From: Microglena sp. YARC
Taxonomy: Eukaryota; Chlorophyta; Chlorophyceae; Chlamydomonadales; Chlamydomonadaceae
Direction: 5' to 3'
NCBI GenBank assembly: GCA_022414725.1
Contig: CM039462.1
Location: 35,068,558 to 35,132,557, forward strand
Length of the DNA: 64,000 bases
Of this stretch, positions 19,050-30,736 are shown one piece after another. Below the pieces are notes generated by a model, which saw only the letters and a list, made by a program, of their open reading frames with translations, was not told the DNA's origin and ran no database searches. Within the stretch, counting starts at the first letter, position 1, and the number at the start of each line of letters is the position of its first letter. The translations under genes and the position numbers were made by a program.

Positions 19050-22000
19050 CTTACACACACAGGGAGGGGAGCACAGTGGTTAGTGCTCGATGGTAAGAAA
19101 GAAAGAAAAAAATGGCAAACGCAAAGACTATACATGAGAAAGCCTCATCGGGCCGAGCACCACTGTCGGAACCATCGAACTCCTACACACACACAGAGGG
19201 ACACAGAGTTAGTGCTCAATGGTAAAAAAAGAAAGAAATGAAAAAATGGCAAACGAGTGCGCGGGTACACAGGAGTTCGTGGCTATGTGTGCTCGGCTGT
19301 GAACAAATGCAAGAAAGCCGGCACATAGTGGGTGGGGAGCACAGGTCTCAATGGTAAGAAATAAAAGGAGGAACAAAAAAAGAGAAGGAAAATGGCAAAT
19401 GGCGCAATGGCAAAAAATGGCAATGGCAAAAAAAGAGAAGGAAAAAAACGCATAAGAATAAGTTTGCACAGCCTCAACGGGGATTCCGAGCACCTTCTGA
19501 ACATAGTACCATTAAAACTCCTACACACACCGGTAAAGGGGAGCACCAGTGGTTAGTGCTCCATGGAAAGAAAGACTAAAGAAAAAAATGGCACGACAAT
19601 GTGGCGCGGTACACAGGGTTCATGCTATGTGGTGAACACACACTTTAAGAATTATATGAGATAGCCCGTGTTTCGCTGGGCGGAACACATCGTCATGGAC
19701 TCAACCTCACACCTCGTAACGAGACGTTTCTGTATTATTGATATATATATTTATGGCTTATGGGGTCTGTGCTTTTTGTGTGTGTGTTTTGTGTGACTGT
19801 TAGTATGTGTGTGTCGTGAGAAATCACTCACATGAGATGGCTACTCATTAGGGCTATCTCCACTGTGAGTAGAGCCATCGTCATGGACTGCGCTTAGGGT
19901 CTTGCACATTGGGGACTTAGCCCCACTGCAAGCAAACAGGTTTGCCCCCCTCAACCTCACGCCTCATAATAAGAATTCGTACGTGACGTGTTACCATTAT
20001 TGATGCGGGTTCACATATTATTGCACATAGGGTTTGTGCTTTGTGCTTTTGCGTCCCTCACTTCCCTGTGTGCTTTTGTGCGTGTGTGGTGTGTGTTGTG
20101 TGTGGCCGGAGAGAAACACAGTAGCAGCCACATGAGATGTGCCTCGACAGGGAAAGTGCATAGCTGTTAGAGCCATTCGGAATCTTCAAAGGTGTCTCCA
20201 ATATCCTAGGTGGCAAGTTGCCAAGATCTAGTACTCAAGTTGTGCATATGATATCTAGGTGGCAAGTTGCAATACCTATGGTTGGCGAGTTGCAATAATC
20301 TAAGTGCGCGAGTTGCGATATCTAATTGGTAGTTGCAATTACCTAGGTCGGCGAGTTGCAATATCTAAGAGGCAAGTTGCAATATCTAGGTGGCAAGTTG
20401 CAATATCTTGGTGGCGAGTTGCAATATCCAGCTAGTGCCCTTCCATACTCACCTAGGTTGTGTTAAGGAAGACTGCAAAGTCAGCTCCGTTGCGCATCAG
20501 GTTTACAGCAAGCAAGCAAGCAAGCAAGCAAATTCTTAATTACATGGAGGGGCTATTAACAAGCACTTTTGCACTCACCTGGGCTGTGTTGAGGTAGACT
20601 GCAAAGTCGGCTCCGTTACGCATCAGGTTGGCGTTACAGATGTGATGCTTGGGCACTCCTGTTGAAGAAGTTTATGTCAGGTTATGTTCAGTTACGCGGT
20701 TTATGTTGTGAAGTGTACATTAAGTTTATGCGTTGCAGATGTGATGCTTGGGCCACTCCTGTGAAGATTCGGCAAGAGTGATATTCGTGCATGGCAGGTT
20801 AAGTTTTAATGTTTTATGTTGTATTCATTTTGTGCTATGTATTAATTTCTTTGTAGTAATGTTTGAGTTATGTTGAGTTCAGTTAATGTTAAGCTGTTTA
20901 GGTATGTAATGATGTTTATACTAATATAAAGTTGTGATGTATAGAGATGTGAGTTATGTTAAGTGTGTGAAGGCGTTTAAGTATGTTAAGCTGTGTTAAG
21001 GCTGTGTTCGGTATGTAAGGTATGTGAACTTTATGCTAACATAAGTTTGTGTAAGTATATTGAGTTATGTTGAGGCTGTGTGAAGGCTGTGTTTAAGGTA
21101 TGTTAAGCTGTGTTAAGGCTGTGTTACGTATGTTAAGGTTATTTGTGAACTTTATGCTATACATAAATGTTTGTAAGGTATATTGAGTTATGTTGAGTTA
21201 TTTTTAAGTTATGTTAAGGCTGTGTTAAGGCATTGTTATCTTACATGTGTACTACGTAATGTTGACTAATTGACTTATGCTCAGTTATGTTTTCTGTGTA
21301 GGGGACGGCAATATGATATCATATGATGCACTTTGGTCAAGATCAGTCTGACTAGGCTAAAGTTACCATTTAAATATATATACAATATCATATGATGCAA
21401 TTTGGTCAAGATCATATGATATGCCGGTCCCTAGTTATGTGTTATGATATATCAAGTTTTGTGCCATGTGACGTTACGTTATGTTTGGTTATGCTACATC
21501 ATGTGCCATGTGACGTTACGTTGTTTGTTATGCTACATCATGTGCCATGTGACGTACGTTATGTTTGGTTATGCCTACATTCATTGCCATGTGACGTTAC
21601 GTTATGTTTGGTTATGCTACATCATGTGCCATGTGACGTTACGTTATGTTTGGTTATGCTACATCATGTGCCATGTGACGTTACGTTCTGTTTGGTTATG
21701 CTACATCATGTGCCATGTGACGTTACGTTATGTTTGGTTATGCTACATCATGTGCCATGTGACGTTACGTTATGTTTGGTTATGCTACATCATGTGCCAT
21801 GTGACGTTACGTTATGTTTGGTTATGCTACATCATGTGCCATGTGACGTTACGTTCTGTTTGGTTATGCCACATCATGTGCCATGTGACGTTACGTTCTG
21901 TTTGGTTATGCTACATCATGTGCCATGTGACGTTACGTTATGTTTGGTTATGTGTTATGCTCTATTCAGTTTTGCGTATGAGATGTTTAAAGTTATTCAA

Positions 22001-25000
22001 TTGTGCATGTGAAGGGCTGCTCTAGGGAGTGAGTGAAGTGACAGAGTGCGGAAGTGGAGAGAGAGTGCATTGTATAAATAAATAGCATGCCTTGAGAAAG
22101 AAAGGAAAGTGAGAGTGAGACAGAAGAATAAATAGTGAGTTGCGTGATAGAAGATAAACCTGGTACGGTGACATAGCTAGCTCCGCTTACGCTATGGGTC
22201 CTTAACTTTCACGTCCTGTGACAGTAACGGTTCTACACGGATGTAAACAATTTCAATTTCAAAATATAACTTGGGTAATGCGGTGGTTAGTTAGTTAGCT
22301 AGCTAGCTAGCCAACCAGTTAAATAAATAAATAGTACGCCTTGAAGCGAGGCGTGAGGTTGAGGGAGGCTGCCTGTTTGCTTTCACTGGGGCCAACCACC
22401 AAACTAGCCAGACATTTATTTATGAGATTTGTTGAGATAGTGGTTATTTATTTGATTACGTTCTTATTTTATTTTATTTGTTTATTAGATTGCTATGTCA
22501 TGTTATTCATCGAGTTAGATACTTAGTTAGGTAGTTAGGTAGTTGAATACACATTCAGTAAGATATGGAGAAAGGTATATATGTAATTGAGCGGCTTGCC
22601 CCTACCTCCGTTTAACAGTATACCCAACCACCTACCACACACATATACCCATATGCACACACACACATATATCTATATATGCAGGGGGGGAGGGGGGCGG
22701 GGGGGGCAGAGAGAAACAGATTTTGGACCGCATGTTCGACATAGGTGTCCGTTTCAGTTGGAATTGTGGAATTTCATACAAAAGGGAGTTGGAATTGTGG
22801 AAGTTTCATACAAAAGGAGGGGGAAATAAATGTGGGAAACAAGTTTTACCCCCCCCCCCCCCCTCTAAAAACCCGCTTACCTCACCCTACCCCCTAAAAT
22901 GGGGGTCATTCGAAATATTTTCTTGCCCATTCCAGTTATGCTCTTACATATTTCATGGGGGTTGCCCAAACGTGATTCATCGTGAAGTTAAGATTTGGGC
23001 CGCTTTGGGAGAAAAAAACTTTGGATTCCTCTAACTTTTGTACAACTGGCTAAACAAAACTTTTTTTTGTAGTTTGAGGATAAGCTCTATTTAAAGCGAA
23101 GATGTGGAACGGCAGTTTTCTCTTCCCCCCCCCCCCCCCTCGTATTATGTATATGTATCTAGGTACTGTTGAATGGCTTGCACCTACCTCCGCCCAGCAG
23201 GATCATTCCAGTCCTCCTTGGTGTGGCCCTCATGGCAAAGTCGTTAATACGCCTCACGTCCTCAATGATGTCGCACCTGCGTGTGAGGTGATGTGGGGTA
23301 GGGTGAGGGTGGTTGTGGTGGTTATGGTGAGGGGGGTATGGGTGGTTGTGTGTGGTGTGTGTGCGTGTGGGGGTTGAGGGCTGTGTGCGCGTGTGTGTGT
23401 GTGGTGGTGGTGGTGGTGGTTGGGGGGAGGGGGGGCTCCTTGTGCCGCCTGTCGTTAATACGCCTCACGTCCTCAATGAGTGTCGCACCAGCACCACCAG
23501 CTAATGCAGCAGTGTTAACTCGATAAATATATACGAAATATATGATAAATATATGATAAATATATATATGATAAATATATATGATTTTAATAATAATTGA
23601 TGATGATAAAACATATATGATAAATATATATGAAAATATACGAAACAAACATGCAGCTTACATTCATGTATATTTATGTTTGCTTTATTTTGGATAGCGC
23701 TTACTTGATCGGAATCTTCTTCGACTGCAGCCTTTGTTTACTGAATGTATTTGATCGTTACTAAGCTATTAAGCTTAGTACTAATAAAAAAAATGCATGC
23801 TAGATACCACCACGAACAGTGAGCACAGTGCCCAAGCAGTGGAAGTGCGGCCGAAAGCAGAGCGAGTGTTTGTGGCCGCAAGCAGTGTGAGAGCCAGTGC
23901 GAGCTGGCAAGAAGCTGTCTTGTACACCACAATCAAGAACCCCAAACCCAAACCCTGAGCCCAAGAAACAGAGTCTCACCTGAGTCCAGGCTTCTTATAG
24001 GAGTGGGAAAAGAGCATGTCACCAATGGAGTTGGCTAGAAGCTTCAATACTACACCACAATCAAGAACCCCTAAAAACGAACCCTTAAGCCTGAGCCCAA
24101 GAAACAGAGCCCCACCTGAGTCCATGCTTCTTATAGGAGTGGAAGAAGAGTGTATCACCGATGGAGCTGGCTAGAAGCTGTCTTATACACCACAATCAAG
24201 AATCCCCCAAAACGAAACCTGAAGCCCGAGCCCAAGAAACAGAGCTTCACCTGAGTCCGGGCTTCTGTGTTCTAGGAATGGAAAAAAGAGCATGTCACCA
24301 ATAGAGCCGTCGGGGGGGAGGGACACAGAAGACGCAGGATCTTGTTCTTATGGCACCAATAGGCCAATGGAGTCTTCATATGTTAATGACCTCTCCAAAT
24401 CGGTCGATTCATCTGCATGGAAAAAGGAAACAACAAATAAATAAACCTCAATATGGGGATCTGGTTCTTATGGCACCAATAGTCAATGGAGTATTCATTG
24501 TTAATGACTTCTCCGAATCGGTCGTTTGTCTGCATTGGAATAATAAAACAAACAAATAAAATATAGGGATCTGGATCTTATAACACCAATAGTTAATGGA
24601 GTCTTCATTGTCAATGACCTCTCCGAATCGGTTGATCATCTGCATGGAAATGGAACGACAAATAAACACTCTTCGTGGATGTGGTTCTTATGACGCCAAC
24701 AGGCAATTCAGTCTTCATTGTCAATGACCTCTCAAAATCAGCCAATCATCTGCATGGAAATGGAACGACAAATAAATACTCTTTGTGGATGTGGTTCTTA
24801 TGACGCCAACAGGCAATTGAGTATTCATTGTTAATGACCTCTCCAAATCGTCGATTCAGCTAGCATGGAAATGGAACGACAATGGGAATCTGGTTCTGTA
24901 TGGAAACCAATAGCAATCTAGTCTTTATTGTCAATGACTTGGATTTATATATGAGTATGAGAGTGATAGTTTGATTACATCAGGCAAGATCAATAATAAT

Positions 25001-28000
25001 ACAAAGGAAATGCTTTAAAATACAAGATATTTTGAATAAATGATGCTAATAATTAACGGAATAAAAACACTATGATGCTAAAATTGTGCCCAATAGGCAA
25101 TTGAGCCTTCATTCAATCCATCGGCCTGGGAAATGGACAAAACAAACAATACAAACAACTTAAACAGGGATCAGGCTATTATGTGCCTAGCAGGCAAAAT
25201 AGTCTTCATTCAATCAATTGCCTGAAAATGGACAAACAAACAAGCAAACAAAAAAACAACTTCAATTGGGATCTGGTTCTTATGTGCCCAGCAGCAGAGA
25301 GATTATTCACTTCAATCATCTCCATGGAAATGGACAAACAAACAAACAAACAGAAAGCTTAAATGGGAATCTCGTTCTGATGTGCCCAGCAGGCAATTAA
25401 ATCTTCATTCTATCATCTGCCTGGAAATGGAAAAACAAACAAACAATACAAAAACTTAAATAGGGATATGCAATTGAGTATGCAATTGAGACCTTATTGG
25501 CAATGGTCTGTCAAAATTGGTCAATCATCAGCAATGCAAATAACATGCAAATAAATACACAAATAAAATAATCAGTATGAGAATGATGGTTTGATTACTC
25601 AAATCAGTGAAAACCAATAAAAACAGCTGGCTAGTTTAGCTGGCTGAATGAATAAAACAAATAAAAAAACAAACGTACAAAATAAAAAAAAAACAATTAA
25701 GTAGTTTGATTTTTGTATGGAGTGATCATTCGACAATCCGAAACAGTAAATTGAAGGAAAAAGAAAACTCCTCTTACCTTGGCTGGGTGTCCAGTTGGTG
25801 CCCCTTTGCTCTCCTGCTGCACGTGCATTTGATCCATAGATTAAAAAACTTAGATTGACAAAAGAAAAACTCTTACCTTGCTGGGTGTCCAGTTGGTGCC
25901 CTTGCCCTCCTGCTCCACGAGCATCTGATCCAAGATAGGCATGATCCAGTCCTCAAAGAAGCAGTAGTTCTCGTTGGGGAGAATCATGTTGCCCACACGG
26001 TTCTGGCCCTTCATACGCAATTCAGAACCTAGGAAGGGGACGGGCAGTGATTCTTTTCAAATCTGAAAGTGTTTTTTTTCCCTAACTTTTCGGTTTTAGG
26101 CCTCTTCCAGTTGACAGTGCTTATGTTGTTTATAGCTTTTGTAGCTTTTTAGGGCCATCAGGCCAAACACAAAAAAACTAGTTAATAACGATAATTAAGC
26201 TAAATTGGGGTCAAACTAGCGATCAATATATATTATAGTGAGGGAGGGAAATAAATACAAAATGGGGACGGAGGAGAGGGATGGGGGTGAGGGGCTAATG
26301 TCACAACTAACCCAAGAGGGACGGGAAAAGACAAAGAATACGGGGTCTAAAAAAAGGTGAAATAATTTCAGAAGGGCGAGGGTGTGTGGGGGGGCCCGAC
26401 ACCCATGAAAAATAATGTTAGTAAGCTCATCTGACATAAATTGGTTCTGGCCCTTCATGCGCAACTCAGAACCTGTCTAACACATCAGAAAAATAACTCA
26501 GACAAGTCCTAGGTGCGTCGCAAGTGGCGCAGAAAATTGGTGGAGAGTGGATTCAAATATGCCAGCGAGATTCGAGCTGTCCAAGGCTTGGAAGGGTGGT
26601 GAGTGGGTTTACGAGGCCCAGGGTTGGGACGTGACAGGCAGACAGATAGACAGACACTTGGACAAGTGGTGACCCTGGGGCTCCCGCCCACCAGAAGGGG
26701 GGCTCTGCCAAAAAATCACAACTAACACACGAGGACGGAAAAACGAAAAAAAAAAATGTCGGGGTCTGAAAAGTATGAATATTTATGAAGGGAGGGTGGA
26801 TTGGGTGGTGGGTGGGTGGTGGGTGGGGGCGACACCATGAAATTGGACTGAAAGTTAGCTCATATATCAGCAATTGATCCTTTCTCACAACATCATTAAA
26901 ACCCACAGTACTATGGGGAACCGAAGGAAAAAACATAACATTTTCAGACTTCCATAGCAGCCAGCCCACTCAAGTTGGGTAGGAAAGTCAACTGTAAGCT
27001 AGCTCCTCTGACAGCAATTGATTCTCCTTTTTATACAACATTCACTTAAACCCAGAGTATCGTGGGAACCAAAAGAAAACATAAATCTTTCAGATTCCAA
27101 TAGCCAGCCCATAGCCAGCCAGCCAGCCAAGTTGGGTGGTCTCACTGAGTGCTGCAAATCAATCAAGATCATGACGAGATTGTTCACTGAGCAAATGGCA
27201 TATCTCTAGAGATGGAAACTTTGGATGGCAAGTCAACAACCTTGCCTTGTGAGAGTCGTTGTGAACTCGTCGAGCATTGCCCCTCGTCCAGCCTCATCCC
27301 ACATGTCGCGACCCCCCAAGGTAGAAATGCAGACGACCGCGACCCCCCTAGGGTAGAATGCATGACGACCGCGACCCCCCCTAGGTAGAATGCATGACGA
27401 CCGCGACAGTACTAATGAACTCGCTTAACCGATACGCTTCCGTCTGTTGATATTCAAAGTGAGATGATCTCACTCCTCAGTAAAAAAGTTAGAAACCTGG
27501 ACAGAGGTCTGAAAGGTTCAGGGCAGCGGGACGTGGGAGGACGGAAGACGAGGGGTCACCCAGAGAAAAGTTCACAGAATTTTCGCCTGGGAGTTCCCTA
27601 CTCCACACCCTGTTGTGAGGCTTAAGAATTTCAATTTCCCAAGACAGGCTAGCCACCTTTGAGTGCCGTGGAAGTCGCCCATGTAGGTTGACCCTTACCT
27701 TAAGGTGAATGGTATCCATTAGGTGTGTTGGAACCTTACCTTTAGGTGAAAAGTCGCCCCATGTAGGTGTGACCCAACACTTGATTGGAGGTCCTCCTCA
27801 TACCACCTGCTGTGAGTGACAAGGGCGTCCCCATCTTATCTTGACCAAACCTGCGGGCAATAGCACGTAGAGTAGGTAGATCCCAGAGAGCTTATCATGC
27901 AGGAGACCAGTCGCACATGTAGTATGCCAGGCACTTGATGAGTCCTTCTTGATACGCCTCTGTGGTACGAAAGGGCGTCCACCATCTTATGCTGACAAGA

Positions 28001-29993
28001 ACCGCGGCATAGCATGTAAGTAGGGTCAGGCCAGGAGCTTATCATGCAGGAGCTACCAGTCGCGCATGTAGGTATGGTCAAGGCACTTGATGAGGTCCTC
28101 CTCGATACCACCTGCTGTGGTGACAAGGGCGTCCCCATTTAGCTGCACCAAAAAAACCTGTGGCCAATAGCATGCAAGTAGCCAGCTTCGCGTCACACCT
28201 GAACAAAACAGGTGTGTCACGCACTTCAAAAGAGACACTAAACAGTGATCAATTGCGACGCGTTGACAAACAAAACTGAGGGCCAGGCGGGCCAGGGATT
28301 TTTTTCCCGCTACCTACGAGCGATCGCTACCTGGGACCTATTTGGGGCAATCGTCCTTGCTACCCTTGAAAACCCAAAAGTGCGCAACGGCCTCAATTTG
28401 CTCAATTTGCAAATTGCAACGCGTCGCACTAAAACATAACAGTGCTCACGCACAAACAAACTAAAGCAGAACTAAGACAAAACAACTAAAGCATAACAGT
28501 GCTCACGCACAAACAAACTAAAGCAGAACTAAGACAAAACAAACTAAAACATATCAGTGCTCACGCACAAACAAACTAAAGCAGAACTAAGACAAAACAA
28601 ACTAAAACAAATCAGTGCTCAGGAACTCCAGAAGGTACCCAAGTTGGACTGTGGTAGCGATGGCAGCATGGCACTTCCGTAAAAGGCCAATTGCGCTGTG
28701 CTAGAGCACCCACTCAAGCAAGGCCACTTTTTATAATTCCCATACTTACTATAGTCACTTGCTCCCTGTACATGCTCCTGACACTGCTGGGTTTAGGGTT
28801 GTATATGTCCTATCACAGTTGGGTGCATGGTATGGATTATGGTTTAGGGTTTAGGGTTTTATTATGATCCTTCACGGTTGGGCAAGTCCCTGAGCCTATT
28901 GGCCTACCCCTGGGCTGCAAACAACAATACACACGCAGTGTACCATGAGAGCTATTGGTGGAGAGTTGGCAAGGGTGAAGTGACGTAGGGGATAATGCAT
29001 GTGTGTGTGTGTGTGTGTGTGGGGGGGGGGGGGGGGCAAGGGTTGTGAAGCGACTTCATGGTTGTTCAGTCCCTTGAAGCCATTTGGCCCAACCCCTGGG
29101 GCTGCAAACAACATAACATGCTAAGTAACTTAACTTAATGTGCTTCGCACTCCCAGAAGGATACCAAGTTGGAGGTGTTAGCCAAGGAAGAACCGTGCGG
29201 CATCTTTCGGCTATTCTGGGTCCAATGTCTGGGCGGTGTTTTTAGGCCCACAGGGTCGTCACTCAACCTCCACTCGAAGCTGCAGGGTGTTGGTTGTGGT
29301 TGATTATTGTTGCTGTGTGTTTCGTGTTGCCTGGCTGGTGTGTTGTTGGTGTGTTGATGTTGTTGTTGGTGGTCGGTCCTGTTGATTTGGTGGTGTTGGT
29401 CCACATGGTCTGGGTCGGTGTTAGGGCCCACAGGGTCGTCACTCGCAAACCTCCGACTCGAGCTGCAGTAGCAAAAGAGTTCAAATGTTCAATTCAATTT
29501 TTTAAATGTCTTGAAAATGGTTAACAAATTCTATGCAGCGTCGGGAAGCGACGCTACCAAAATTGGCGGAGAGTGTTTGCAACGGATAGGACGACGGTAG
29601 CAACGGGAAGCGAGTTTAGTTACGAGACCGTTGGGCTGACGTGTCCATTCGTTCTCGGTCAAACGGTCGGGATCCTCTGGTCGTACATCACAGACGGAAA
29701 AATGTGGTAAAACCTGGGGGCTCCCGCCCTCATTGAAGAGGGGGCTCCGCCCAAAAATCGAGTTTTTTGAAAACTCGTTTTCAATTTCTCGTAAAACCAA
29801 GACTTAAGGCAACCTCCAGTTAAATATGTGGACGACTGAGGTGAAGGAGCAGGAGCGCCACGCCTGGCGAGCCCTGGTCTGTGTGGCGAAAAGAACGAGC
29901 TCCTGGGGTGGAACCATCCCCTCAACCCATCCCCACCATTCAATCCTGACATACCCCTCTCCTCCCCCCTCCCGCTTCCTGCTCCCCTCCCCG

Positions 29994-30027
<34 letters not shown>

Positions 30028-30132
30028 CCCCCCCCCCCCCTTCACTCCCCTCCCCTCCTCCCGTTCCCTTTCACGCCTGGCCATACGACTCCTGACTTAT
30101 ACCGCTGCCATGCACCCCATCCCATCCTGCCA

Positions 30133-30171
<39 letters not shown>

Positions 30172-30367
30172 TTCCCCACACACACACACACCTTCCCCAC
30201 CCTCCACTCCTCCCGTCCCTTCCCTTGCTCGCTGCCATGTAGAGCTCGGCCCGGTCGCTAGCGAGCCCGATTCTCTCCCGTCCCCTCCCCTCCTTCCGTC
30301 CCCTTACTCCCGCGTGCGCGACACCCCATCCAATCGCTGCCCCCCCCCCCCCCCCCCGCGTCTGTCG

Positions 30368-30418
<51 letters not shown>

Positions 30419-30677
30419 CCCCCCCCCCTCCACTACCCCTCTCCCGTCCCCTTCCCCTGTCCATACAGACCCATCGCGATCTGCGAATCTCCTCCCGCCC
30501 TCCCCCTCCACACCCCTCCTCGCGTGTTCCCCTGTTCTCCCCTGCCAAATATACCCCTCTTCACACACACCATCCCATCCCATCCACCCCATCCTGCCCC
30601 CCCGTCGCTTCTGCTCGCCCCCCCCCGCGTGGGCCCCCCGCCCCCCCCCCCCCCCCCCCCCCCGCGTGCGGTGCCCC

Positions 30678-30736
<59 letters not shown>

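Noticed and set aside
21392..22025. Possible CRISPR-like array or repeat protein
   Set aside because: Units are contiguous 42-bp repeats without unique spacers, and the genome is eukaryotic.
28785..28865. Chromosome end
   Set aside because: Only two or three TTTAGGG units, embedded in gene introns.
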